DNA of 64,000 nt from Nepenthes gracilis (GCA_033239525.1 BSYO01000023.1:14393304-14457303); one strand, 5' to 3'. Positions 35,779-47,650 are shown, counted from the first letter of the stretch. A program made the numbers and translations. Notes: a model not told the origin generated them from the letters alone.

Positions 35779-36255
35779 TGATGCATCCCTAGATGCGGGT
35801 TGTTGTACGGATTAGAAAACTGCTCAATCTTTCGCGTCAGGTTAAATTGGAACCGATTTAGTTCCCATTTCTTCGCACCTAAATCCTATACAACATAACT
35901 AAAAATATGAGGTTAGAGAATTGGCGGGATTCGCTCCCTAATATATCATCCGATACTCAAGTCAGATATATTTTCAATGAATAAAAAGATGTGAGGATAC
36001 AAAAAGATATATGGATGCATGTAGTGGGAGATTGAGTGTATGTGTGCACTCAACTAAGGGACGGCTTAGAGGTGTGCCTGATGGGCGGCTTAAAGGTGGA
36101 GGGTAGGAGTAAGGCTTTTACATGGAAGGCAGGTCACTTGAATAGATGGCCTCCTAGATAGAGGGTGGACATCCTGAATGGAGGACGGATACTGGGTGAA
36201 AGACAACTCCTAGCTCTGGGACGGAGAGCTCCTGGATAGACTAGAGGGTAAGCCT

Positions 36256-36410
36256 CCTAAATGAACTGAGTAGGCCATCTCTTGGGAGAACTGGTGAGCA
36301 AAATTCCTGGATGTACTGGGCAGGCCTCCTCCTGAGAGGACTGGTAAGTAGGACTCTTAGATGAACTGGGCAGGCCTCCTCTTGGGAGAACTGGTGGGCA
36401 AAACTCCCAA
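36256..36410. repeat. 50-bp tandem repeat, three units
   Basis: ATGAACTGAGTAGGCC (36261), ATGTACTGGGCAGGCC (36311) and ATGAACTGGGCAGGCC (36361), each followed by TCTC..TGGGAGAACTGGT or a close variant. Confidence 0.9.
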
Positions 36411-36460
36411 ACGAAGGACATCCCCTAGACGGAGGCCAACTCCTAAATGGAGGGTATCTC

Positions 36461-36560
36461 CTGGAAGGAAGCAGGGCCTTCTGGATGAAGAGTTGGACTC
36501 CTCGAGCGGCATTTCCTGGATGGAAAGCAGGACCTTCTGGATGAAGGGTTGGACTCCTCC
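36461..36560. repeat. 56-bp tandem repeat, two units
   Basis: GCAGGGCCTTCTGGATGAAG at 36471 and GCAGGACCTTCTGGATGAAG at 36527, both followed by GTTGGACTCCTC. Confidence 0.9.
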
Positions 36561-36650
36561 GTTTTCTATCTGCCTCTTAGAGCTCTCTTCTCTGAATTCA
36601 ACGTTCTATCCTTACCTGTAAGAGTAAACGAGTATTTATAGTGCTTATAC

Positions 36651-37935
36651 TGTTGGGCACCAATGCTGGCAGAAGGCTACCCATGCAGATTTGATAGGCT
36701 ATCATGAGGATCGTGGGTGCCGATTATGACAACTGTCATCAATTAAGATGATTCCTTTCTTCTTTAACATGATCATGTGAGGTGCCCGGTATGACAGTTG
36801 CTATTTTGGAGAAATTGTGTAAATCGTGGGTGAATATTTCAGAATATTTGCCATACTTGTGCTGACCAGTTATGGTAGATTTTCTTAGCGCGTGAAAAAA
36901 AAGATTGTGAGTCATCTTGATAGGGTCGTTCATAGTAGGCTGCTGGGATGGCCAATGCCTCGGCAGGTGATCCTAAATTATGCGATCTCGGACTTTGGGT
37001 TGAGGGAGTCTTCTCGCGAGTTTTGACTTTCGGACAGCCTTTTTGTCAAGAGTGTCAGTATTCGGGTCAATTTATCATGACTTTCTTAACCATACTTCGA
37101 TATGTAAATATAATCATTCAAAATATTCACTAATTTGATAGAAAATAAATTAAATATTTAAATATTTGACAAAACCAAATAAAATTTTAAAATGTTTGAT
37201 AAAATACACACGCATACAATAGTATTCAAAAAACAAGTACAAAAGGTGACACATATATATAGTAAAATAAGAATTATAAGTAATTTCAAAGAATTTTAAA
37301 ATTATATCAAAAAATGGGTTTAAATATACTTACCTTAAATTTTAGATTCAGTAAACCTGACGCAAAATAACTCTAAAATCTATTTCCTTCTCTTTCTCGA
37401 TCTTCTTCTCTTCTTTCTCGCATCTCTTTCTTTCTATTCTTTCTCTTCTAGCCACGTAAATGACAAAAAATAATGAATGAACATTCATATACTCATTCAG
37501 TGCACAAGCACCAAATAGACATGTAATAAGAGTCACTTCATTATACAAATGTTCACTAGTACTGTATCAGATACATATTAAATGCCAATATTTCATCTCA
37601 TCAACCCATGAATATTCCATAGGTGTCTATTAGAGGCAAAACTTCTTCTAGAAACACACATGAACATGAGATAGACACTTATCAGGCGATGGATCATTTT
37701 CCTCAAAATTTAATTTCCTCAAGTTTGCCATTATATAAGTATTTTCTATATTAACCAAGTGTATAAAAATTATAAAGTCATAAATATAAATAAAAATTTA
37801 GGTATTACACAAGCGATTAATCCGACCAACTGGTTTGTATACTTTACAATTAGCACAGGTGAAGGTCTCCGAATTAAACAATATCAACAGCTCATCGTTA
37901 ACATTTTGATATTTATGTGTTAACCAATTCTAATT
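36651..37935. other. Intergenic DNA, no gene recognised
   Basis: 36650-37130 is of mixed composition and may be U3 of the minus-strand LTR. 37140-37935 is AT-rich. TAATT at 37931-37935 is the left target duplication of element B. Confidence 0.45.
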
Positions 37936-38528
37936 TGATGGGTATTATATCCGACGACCCAAAGAAGTCGACCCAATACAATTTCGGGCTGAAGGAAAAA
38001 GCTCAACCGTCCAAAACTCCCGTGCTACCCATTTCGGCAAATATGATCGAGGCCAATTTAACAGTCCAAATGGTTCCTCAATTAACAATATCGAATGTTA
38101 GTTAAAACCACTGACGGGATAAATATTAACCGTTTTTTAGTTTTTCTAACGGGTAACCGTCACCCACCTTTTATAAAAATCCATCTTCTCCAACCAAAGG
38201 GGACAACTTGATACTTCTCGGACAAATTATACAAATACTAAAAAGATACTAAGAGCACACTATCTCTCTTAATCTAAGATGCTACTTTAAAAGCGTAATT
38301 CCTTGGATATAAACATACATTTTGCATCCTCTATCTTTACTCTTTTTTTAAGAAATGTATTGACTTGAGCGTCAAAAGATATACCAGGAAATGAGTCTCG
38401 CCAATCCTTTGACCTTATTTTATGATTGCACAGGATTTAATTAAAGACGTACAAAGGTCGGAGTCAACTTAATACCTGGCGAATAATTCTTTTTATCCGT
38501 ACAACAATCAAAGTCCTCAAACGTAATA
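37936..38528 (+). repeat. Element B 5' LTR (593 bp)
   Basis: TGATGGGTATTATATCCGAC ... CTCAAACGTAATA. A TATA box TTATAAAAAT lies at 38171-38180, and the U5 motif TGACTTGAGCGTC near 38360. Homologous to 47103-47650. Confidence 0.88.
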
Positions 38529-38547
38529 TTAGCACCATCTATAAAAA
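38529..38547 (+). other. Element B primer binding site, decayed
   Basis: TTAGCACCATCTATAAAAA. Compared with the TTGGCGCCGT.TGTGGGAA type of element A, nearly every difference is G-to-A. Confidence 0.7.
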
Positions 38548-38586
38548 CGCAACTAAAAGTTCAAAAATCACAATCTCGATAAAAAT

Positions 38587-40151
38587 ATGGTGAACATTAG
38601 AGCACAAATTAATGCACCCATCAGAAAAGCCACCTCTTGTGGCAATTGTCCTCCCATGGTCGATCGAATAGATGACTATCCTGACCCTTGTGTACGTGCG
38701 CTTGCGATGAAGATAGACAACGTCTCTAAAGCCGTCTAGATAATTTACACGCGGTTGGATGAGCAGCCAAAAGGAGCTCCATTTTCGGCCTCTCAAATTG
38801 CAATGTCCAAGAGAAGGAATAGGGGAAGCAAACACCCCTCTAGGAAGATTGACAACAAGAATAACCACGGAACTAAAGCAGCCTCAAGCAGCAAAATTCC
38901 GTCGTGACTTAAAGGTTGCTTAAATTTTTTAGTCTAAGAGGATAGCTCTGAGAGACGAAACCCTTGGTACTCTCGTGATGAGAGGGAGCCTACATTTCAG
39001 GAATGACCCTCTCATAGTGAACGTCCTCCAATGACTACGACCTGCCCAGTTTTTCAGTCTACGCAAAATCCCTCCGAATTGTGGAATTTTCTCAATGAGA
39101 AGAGGATGACAGCTCCTCCCCAAATAGAAAAAAAAGTTGAGAGGATTTAACAATGTGTCTTCAAAGAAGACACTGGAGGAAGAACCATGGACTTGCAAAG
39201 ATCTCCATTTACAATGGAGATCCATATGCACTCGCTTCCGCATAAATTTAAGATGTCGGCTCTACAACCATATGATAGAAGTTCTGACCTTATGGATTAT
39301 TGCACTATTTTTATATCCTTCTAAGCTTTCAATGCGTAGATTAGGCAGCGATGTGCCTTTACTTCCCCCTAACCTTAAAAGGGGATGCCCAAACATGGTT
39401 CTATCAATTTTAGCTGAATTTTATTAGGACTTTTCAGGATCTAGCCGACAGCTTTCTATCCCAATTCACCTCCATCAGGAGGAAAGAAAAACAGCATTGG
39501 CATCTGGCCCGAGTTAAGTAAGGGCCAAATGAAAGTATAAAAAAATTCCTGGCTAGATTCATGGCTGAGGCTAGGAAAATTCTCAAGCTCACCAAATAGG
39601 TGAAACTTAGCGCTTTTATATCTACATTGGAGTTCGGCAACTTTTTTAGGTACTTGACTCACAGAAATCTGCAGACTTTCAAAGAGGTTGAGACCATTGT
39701 TCAAACTTATGTAGCAGTCGAGGAAGCCAATGAAATAAAACGGCCAAGAGACCAGTCCCACCAAAAGAAAGTAGAGGGAAAGAGAAAAAATAGGGGCAAC
39801 ACGGATCCCCGAGGATCAAGGAAGCAGTAGAAATTTGAGTCAACACCTAGAAGAGGGTTCAAACAGCAAGATTTGACTCTCCTAAATGACTCCCGCACCA
39901 ACATCTTGATACAGATTTAAGATAAAAAATTTTTTAAATGGCCAAAAGTATTGAAGAATCCTGATGAATGTGACCAGTCAAAGTATTGTCACTACCATCG
40001 GTGCGGAGGACACAGTACTGATGACTGCATGACGCTACAAAAAGAAATTAAAGAGCTAATTCGGAACGGACATCTTAATCGATTTATACAAAGACCGAAA
40101 CGAACTTTTGAAGGAACAAATGGAGATGAGACCGAGCAGCCAAGGAACTGA
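38587..40151 (+). pseudogene. Element B gag, broken
   Basis: Starts MVNIRAQINAP at 38587, matching the start of gag in element A. Fragments follow through many stops: a gag-core region around 39240-39560 (an SQFTSI segment near 39460) and a cleaner block at 39600-39830 ending in a lysine- and arginine-rich stretch (EIKRPRDQSHQKKVEGKRKN). A zinc-knuckle-like motif lies at 39970-40060 (CHYHRCGGHSTDDC), followed by LQKEIKELIRNGHLNRFI, which parallels LQREIQELIPRGHLTKFV of element A. The block with the knuckle (39951-40151) is open, but upstream stops prevent a full product. Confidence 0.75.
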
Positions 40152-40171
40152 ATGGCAGTTGGTGTGTAAGT

Positions 40172-43100
40172 ATGATTACCACGCGTTTCACTCGGAATGA
40201 CATTCCGAAAAGCTTGAGAATGGCTGTCAGTCACAAAAAACCAAGGATGAAAAATAGGGATGATGTTATTAGTTTTAATGATAAAGATTTGACTCATATA
40301 GTGTCTCCACATTCCGACCCCTTGATTGTAAATACGCTTGTTTTCGACGGTAGTATAGACTACCAATTGAAACGAGTATTTGTTGATAATAGAAGTTAGA
40401 AAAATTTACATTACTTGGATGCGTTCTTCAAATTGGAATTAAAAACAAGTCAGTTAAGAATCTCAAAAGGACTCTTATACAGACTAGATAATGAACTAGT
40501 GTCCGTGCAATGGGTCATCCGACTAGAAGTCATGCTAGGCACATATCCAAGGATGGCCACCAAGATGCTTTCCTTCTTGATTGTAGATCTTCAATCGCTC
40601 TATAATGTCATCTTGGACGACCTTGTTTATTAGCATTCAAAGTAGTGATTTCGATCTTGCATTTGAAAATAAAGTTTTCAACTTCATTTGGCATCGGAGA
40701 AGTTTTAAATGATCAAATAACCGGGTGAACATGTTGCTTATTCCAAGTCACTTAGACACCCATAAGTTAAGCGATCCAAGACCTTGACTTCCGTGACGAG
40801 ACTACATTAGTACAAGCCCAATTTAGAGAATCAACAGATCAAATTTCATTAAACTCCGATGACCATGAAAAGTACATACAAATTGGGAGTTCTTTGTTCG
40901 AACCTCTCCGAAGTCATCTTATCGATTTCCTTTGATAAAGTTTCAAAGTCTTTGCTTAGACAACTAACAACATGCCAGGGATACCGACCGAAATAATAGT
41001 CCATAGGTTGGGTCTAGATCCCGATCGTAAACCTGTCCAATAAAAATAAAAGAACTGCTCGGTTAAAAAGTTGATTGTTATTCAAGAAGAAGTGAAGAAA
41101 CTCCTAGATACTAGATTCATCAGAGAAGTTTAGTATTCAAATTGGTTATCGAATATGGTCATGGTACAGAAAAGTAATGGAAAGTGCATGATGTGTATTG
41201 ATTTCACCGACGTTAATAAAGCTCGTCTGAAGAACAACTTCCTATTACCAATGATTGATTTGCTCATAAACTTGACGTCTGGATATAGACTACTCAGTTT
41301 CATGGATGCATACTAAGGTTACAACTAAATTAGAATGAGCCCAGAAGACAAGAAACACACGGCTTTTATGACCGATCAAGAGATATACTGTTATAAAGTC
41401 ATGCCATTTGTTCTAAAAAATATCGGTGTAGTTTATCAGCGGCTTGTTAACAAAATATTTGATGTGCAGATCAGACAAAATATGGAAGTATATGTGGACC
41501 ATATGCTCATGAAAAGCAAGATACTCAACAACCATATTCGCGATCTAGACAAGGCGTTCAACGTCCTGAGGGCATACCAGATGAATCTTAACCCAACCAA
41601 GTGTATGTTCAGAGTAACCTCGAAAAAGCTTTTAAACTTCATTATTTCACACCGAGGGATAGAACCAAATCCTGAGAAGATCAAGGCTATTTTGGATATG
41701 AATCTATCTCGGACAGTAAAAAAATTCAAAAACTAACTGGAAAATTAGTGGTACTTTCTCGTTTCTTGGCTAAATCAACCAAAAAATATTTGCCCTTCTT
41801 CAAGGCCCCGAGGGGAACAAAGGCCACTAGCTTTCAGTTGACTACCGAATGTGAAACTGCTTTTCGAGAACTCAAGGAGTACCTCTCACATCTGCCGTTA
41901 TTAACTTCTCCACAATGGTTAAAGAATTGTATTTATATCTGGCTGTATCTGAAACTGTTCTGAGTTTGGTCATGATTCAACAAATGTCTGATGGTACGCG
42001 GCCTATATATTATGTTAGCAAAATCTTGACCGACCTAGAAACTCGTTATTCTCGTGATAAGAAGATAGCTCTGGCACTTGTGTATTCTATCAGAAAACTC
42101 CGACCGTATTTTTAGGTAAATAAAATTATTATCCTGATAGGCCAACCACTAAAAGGAATTTGCAAAAGACAAATGCGTTAGGACGACTGGTCAAGCAAGT
42201 CATTGAATTGGAAGAATTCGATGTAGAATTCTAACTGAGGTCGTCCTTAAAAGGCCAGGTCCTCATGAATTTCATTATTGAAACGACGACACCAATTCTA
42301 AAATCCTTGATCCTTATTGGGGCCAACGGCCCCTAAAGTACTCAAACATGGACTTTGTATGTGGATGGCTCTTCGATGCAAATTGGTTGTGGAGTTGGAG
42401 TGGTACTAAGAACGCCGAATAGATTAGAGATAAAGTATTCAATGATCCTCGAATTTTCAACGACAAATAACATCGCCGAGTATGAGGCGCTACTTGCCTG
42501 ATCAAAATTAGCCAAAGAGTGTTCGGCCATGAATCTCATAGTATACAAAGACTCGGAACTGGTTATTAATAAGGTTCGACGAAATTTTGATACTATCAAT
42601 CCACTACTTTTTCAATACCTCTCTAAAGTCTAAATTTGATTTTCACATTTGATAATGTGAAAATGATCCACATTCCAAGAGAAGAAATGGGAAAACAAAC
42701 CAACTAGTAAGAGTTGCGACAACCAAAGACCCAGAATGGTATGCACTAGAATTGTGTAAAGTCATTGAAGTTCCTAGCATCAATAACCCAAAGCAAGAAG
42801 TCATGCAGATAACCGATGCTGATAACTAGATGACCTCCTATGTGAAATATCCGTCCAACGGTATATTACCAGAAAATCTGGATGAAGCCAAACGTCAGAA
42901 AAAGATAGCGGATTGGTACACCATTATGGATAAAAAGTTGTACTAACAATGATACTCAATCCTATACCTACGGTGTCTTACACCGAAAGAGGCCGAATAT
43001 GCTCTTGGAGAGGTACATATTGGTATCTGTGGGTCCCACATTAGAGGCAAAAACCTTACTTTTAAACTCATGAGGCAAGATATTATTGGACCATCATGAA

Positions 43101-44040
43101 ACACGATGCCATGGATTTCATCTAGAAATGTGAAAACTGCTAGATGTATGGGAATCTTACCCATTAGCCACATACAGAACTCTGAACTCTGTAGTCGCCA
43201 TAGTCATTTGCGCAATGGAGGTTTGATATCCTCAGACCACTTCCAGTTGCATCAGGACAAGGAAAATTCATAATCCTTGGAATAGACTACTTAACAAAAT
43301 GGGTCGAAATCTCCCACTCACTAGAATTATTGAACAAAACACAACCGAGTTTGTCCGACAAAACATTGTATGTAGACTTAGTATACCCAAGGTTATTGTA
43401 ATTGATAACGGAACTCAATTTACCAATAAACGTTTCACAAAATACTGTACTAGTTTGAAGATAAAGTTGGTTCACACTTTCGTCGCTTATCCATAATGTA
43501 ATAGATAAGTGGAAGTTACTAACTGCACAATACTATACGGTCTAAAGATGAAACTTGAAAATGTTGGGGGCTCCTGAGTAGACGAACTCCCATCAATCCT
43601 TTGGTCATATAGGACGACGCCTAGAGAACCGACCCGTAAGACTTTCTTTTATTTGTGCTACAGGACCGAGGCCGCTTTTCCAATAGAGATCAGACTCCCT
43701 AGTTTTTGGGTCGAGTTTTTTGATTCACGTTACAATTCACAAATACTTTGAAAAAATCTTGATCTACTTGAAGAAGTTTGAGACAAGGCACAGTTGTAGA
43801 TGGTAGCATATCAACAAATAATTGCTAGGTGTTATAATAAAAAGGTGAAGGCATGACAATTTGATGTTGGAGATCTAGTGTTGCGTAGCATTGAAACCAC
43901 TGGCAAAAATATTGATCGGAACAAGGTCTCGCCTAACTGAGAATGGCCATTCTTAGTCTCGGCCATTCTTAAGAATGGGGCGTACAAGTTCCATACCTAA
44001 TGGCCATTCTCAGCCATTCATGGAATGCCTCCTACCTTAA
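40172..44040 (+). pseudogene. Element B pol, broken
   Basis: The protease region (40172-40633) has VFVDNRS, where the glycine after the catalytic Asp motif is Arg, followed by a stop. Reverse transcriptase (about 40970-41740) has CMMCIDFTDVNKA and MPFVLKN. The catalytic box reads VYVDHMLM, with the second Asp replaced by His (codon CAT at 41500-41502). RNase H follows at 41915-42115 (YYVSKILTDLETRYS). The second RNase H-like domain is at 42350-42600 (LYVDGSSMQIGCGVG, VYKDSELVIN). Integrase pieces lie at 42940-43660 (ILGIDYLTKWVE in one frame, VIDNGTQFTNKRF in another). The tail runs to about 44040. Stops occur in every domain. Confidence 0.8.
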
Positions 44041-44823
44041 AAAATATTTTCAATGATTACATGTACTGCCGGGTAAGGTTTGTATTATGATGAGTGCCTG
44101 TATTTTTATAAAATTTATTAATAAAATTTTAGTTTTTTTACTCATTCTTGTGTTTGCTTGTTTTTTATTATATTACATAACCTAGGCTGCCCCTAAGTCA
44201 AATAAAATCCATTCACCTATACAGAGGACCACACTTGCTAGTCAATAAAACTCAATTATGTAACTGAGCAACCTATACGAGGTCGATAATTAAAATTTGG
44301 TCATATTACTAAGCGGCTCAAATGAGGCCGAGGACTAAAAACTTGGAGAGTTTCCTTAGAAGTACGCATGCAAAAACCTTCAAGGTAATATCGCCAGCTG
44401 AATATGGTCCTAGAAAAACTTAAGTTAAACACACAGATATTTTGATATCCTTCGGACAATCTAAGAAAAAAAGTTGTGAGTCAAAATTAACTTGAGTAGT
44501 ACTTAAAGTCAAACATATAAAATGTCTGACTAGCAAAACACAGTAGGAAAAGAGAGGAAGTCAACTTAAAAAATGAATTTTCATTCATTGAAAAATCATT
44601 ACAAGTATATAAAAAAAATAAAAATAATAAAATACAAGTGATCTTTATGAGGAAGGACGAGGCCCAGGAGTTTCTGGCATAGGTTCCCAAGAGTCCACAT
44701 CGTCCCTGAGAAGGTACAACACATCAGAACTGTGGCGAGCACTGGCATTCCTCGGATGAAGTGCAGAAATAGGAGTACCAGGGGTAGCATTTGAACAATT
44801 TGTCAGTATAAGTTGATGCTTTC

Positions 44824-46629
44824 TCAATAGCTGCGCTCCAACATCTTCACAATATCCTCGTGATGGATGGAAGCCCGAAGCTCACTCTCAATTTTAAAGT
44901 TCTCGTCTCTGAGGAGAGTATACTTCTGCTTCATGTCAACGATGTCGCGTTCAAGTCGAGGGATATGCTCCTCAACAAACAAAACCTTCCTTTTTCCACG
45001 TAGTTGAGAGCAAAGTGGTTGGCAGTGCCAGTAAGACGATTGGCCATCTATTGGAATTGCAAAGAAAATAAAGCAAGTTAATAGATATGAAGAAGATAAT
45101 GTGAGAAAGTACCTCAGAGACAGAAATATTCCCAAGAATTGCATCACCTATATGAGTCTCCGAGATAACTTGGACCTCGGGCCCTAGAGACTCTGAGCCA
45201 GCCTCCTCTACCTCCTCTTCAACACCTTCAGGTACAACGTCCCCCTCGAACACAGGCACCTAGGAGTCAAAACCAGATGTTCTAGCAGCAGGTGTGAGGG
45301 TCACCTCAAATTCGAATTCGACCTTGGCCGTAAGATCCCCCAAATGTTGCACGTTTTCCATAACGACTTGACCCTCAGTCTCGATTTCAAGATGGACCTC
45401 GGGCTCTAAGGGCTCGGGAGAATGCTCATCTGCAATATCACTACGAAGTTCAGAAGTGACCACTTCAACCATATTAGTCACTAGGAACTCAAGTAATGGC
45501 ATCCCCTCAACCTCACCAAATTGAGTCTCATTGATCCAAGAAGTACTCTCAACAAAGGTAGTTAGAATATCAGGTAAAGGCTCCTTAGGCAGCGGTGGCA
45601 AAATGGCCGGAACCCCAAATGAAGCAAGAAGTGGGGCAGGGATCAACACAACCTCGATCACCTCCTTAGCAATAGACACTATAAGCTCACCGCCTTAAAC
45701 CTAAAAGAACTTGGGGTGGGAAGAAGTAGAAGTTGGGTCCAATCTAACCGTCGAACGATTCCTCCTTATTAGCTTATCAATAGTGACATTGTCCTTAGAA
45801 TTAGATTCAATCGATGCCTCTTTATTTCTAAGCGCTATGGCGGACGGTTCCTTTATTTGAATGCCCTTTGAGGCCTCCTTATCCTCGGGCTTTTTGGCTG
45901 AGAATTCCTTTATTCTGAGGGCCTCAGCCTTTTTCTTATGTTTTCTCTTATGAAAAGGCTTTCCTGCAAGGGCCTCGGAGCCTCAACTACAACTTAGCCC
46001 TGATGAGGGACTCAGCAAAGAGCCAGTGGTTCTTTTTATTTTTATTAAAGGTTGCAATCTTTTTACGAATGAGGTTTGTCAACCTTTAAACTGCGAATTT
46101 CTCGTGGTCATAAACATTGGTCTGAAAAGAAGCAGAAACCTGACCCCACTTTGTACAAAGTTCACATGTGGAAGGAACTGCTAAATGAAAAATAGTCCTT
46201 CCACCTTTTTATGGAGTTAGGGTTTCCTCTACTAAAGTCGTATTCTAGTTTGGGAGATATGGTGATCCAATCTTATCCATGCTAAAAACGGAACAAGACT
46301 TTCATAGCTATGGCATTAAAAACCAAACCGTAAATTCAAGCAAAAATGTATAAAGATATAAGATATCTTACGCCGTTCGGCTGAAATATGACAATCGGTT
46401 TATGAAACTCCACCATTATTTTATAAAATTCTGGAGCCAAAGGAAATTGGAGACCACCTTTCAGATTAGTCTCGTATAAAGTAATATACCCTTTCGGAGG
46501 AGAAGAAGCTCGTCCGCTCACCCCAGGCAAGAGATATACCAAAGAAATCGAAATCTTGTATTGAGCTCAAAAGTACTCAACATTGGCAGAGATGAGAATC
46601 GATTGAATACCTTCAACTTTAGGCGCCAT
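44824..46629 (-). pseudogene. Element B antisense ORF with Transposase_28-like domain, broken
   Basis: The ATG at 46629 starts MAPKVEGIQSIL; a stop soon follows, and the conserved domain is open at 46336-46542 (GYITLYETNLKGGLQFPL, GVRYLISLYIFA). After a degraded lysine-rich stretch, an acidic linker is open at 45260-45679 (PEPLEPEVHLEIETEG) and continues to 45113 (GVEEEVEEAGSESLGPEVQV...). An intron-like gap follows at 45048-45112 (GAG|GTACTT ... TCCAATAG|ATGG). The last part (45047-44824) is coiled-coil-like (EEHIPRLERDIVDMKQKYTL, LLRDENFKIESEL). The order of domain, acidic linker, gap and coiled coil is the same as in element A. The function is unknown. Confidence 0.65.
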
Positions 46630-46718
46630 GAAAAATCTCCAACAAGAAAAGCAAGAGAAATCCTCGAGTGAAAAGTGGAGGCAAAGGAATCGAAAGTATT
46701 TCTCAAGCGTTTGACCGC

Positions 46719-46727
46719 CTATTTATA
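46719..46727 (-). promoter_or_regulatory. Candidate TATA box for the element B antisense ORF
   Basis: TATAAATAG on the minus strand, about 90 bp upstream of the ATG at 46629. Confidence 0.55.
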
Positions 46728-47102
46728 TGCAGAGGAGAAAGCTTCAAACGGTATCGTTTGAATTCAAAATTCAAAAGACGCACCTCATTCATGACACTGA
46801 AACATGTCAACCACCTATTCACTCTGCCAAACGTCAAATTGCCCGATATCAATAATGATGGTTTTCGCGTTTCCAACAAGCTGTTCAGTATTCGAAGCAA
46901 CGCACATTTAATGCAACGATTGATGGCAAAGATAGAGGCTGTCGGGTTAATTGCTCTCATTCAATGGAAGCCTTCGGACTGAAAGTTTTTATCCGATGAG
47001 CTACTAAAGCTCACTAGATAAGACTTCGAACTCGGATAAAAAGATGCTTTCGAATTTCATATCAGAAGGTTGAATTTCAAGCCTCCTAATATGGGAGGCT
47101 AG

Positions 47103-47650
47103 TGAAGAGTATTATGTCCGACAGCCCAAAGAAGTCGGCCTAATATGATTTTTATGCGGTTCATTTCGACAAATATGACGAGGCCAATTTAAATAAGGTT
47201 TCTCAACTAACGACATCGGACGTTAGCTAAAACCGCTATCTGGATAAAGATTAACCGTTTGTTAACTTTCTTATGTTAACCGTCACCCGCAAGTTCTATA
47301 AAAATCTGTCTTATCCAACCAAAGAGGACAATTTGATACTTCTCAGACAAATACAAATACTAAAAAGACGCTAAGGGCACACTGTCTTCCTTAATCTAAT
47401 ACTCAACTTTAAAAGCACAATCTCTCAAATATAAACATATATTTTATATTCTCTATCTTTCCTCTTATTTAAGAAAGATATTAAGTTAAGCGTTGGAGGA
47501 TATAACAAGGAAGTGAATCGCATCAATCATTTGATCGTTATTTTGTAATTACATGGGATTTAATTAAAGACATACGGAGCGGAAGTCAACTTAATACCTG
47601 ACGAATAATTCTTTTTATCTGTACAACAATCAAAATCCTCAAACGTAATA
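47103..47650 (+). repeat. Element B 3' LTR (548 bp)
   Basis: TGAAGAGTATTATGTCCGAC ... CTCAAACGTAATA. It is preceded by the polypurine tract ATGGGAGGCTAG (47091-47102) and followed by TAGTT. Confidence 0.88.

Larger units (their letters stand above)
35779..36650 (-). repeat. Minus-strand Tat-type LTR with internal minisatellites, far end unresolved
   Basis: Read on the minus strand, the sequence ends in CTAGGGATGCATCA at 35779, like the ends of the element A LTRs. About 170 bases before that end it carries ACTTGAGTATCGGATGATAT, the same U5 motif as at 51130. A TATA box (CTATAAATAC, minus, near 36635) marks the promoter. The stretch between the TATA box and U5 is filled by GC-rich minisatellites (36256-36410 and 36461-36560). 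U3 probably continues to the right beyond 36650. No primer binding site or coding domain follows, so it looks like a solo LTR. Confidence 0.5.
37936..47650 (+). mobile_element. Element B: old Tat-type Ty3/gypsy retrotransposon
   Basis: The LTRs 37936-38528 and 47103-47650 both carry TATT.TGTCCGAC/TATATCCGAC near the start and end CGTAATA (the usual CA end has become TA). The flanks are TAATT (37931-37935) and TAGTT (47651-47655), a one-mismatch target duplication. The internal plan equals that of element A: primer site, gag beginning MVN.RAQ, protease, reverse transcriptase, two RNase H-like domains, integrase, antisense Transposase_28-like ORF, polypurine tract ATGGGAGGCTAG. Stops are frequent, and G-to-A or C-to-T changes dominate where it can be compared with A. 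Confidence 0.88.

Noticed and set aside
38159..38180. TTATAAAAAT considered as a gene promoter outside transposons
   Set aside because: It lies in the element B 5' LTR at the expected U3/R position and has a counterpart in the 3' LTR near 47297.
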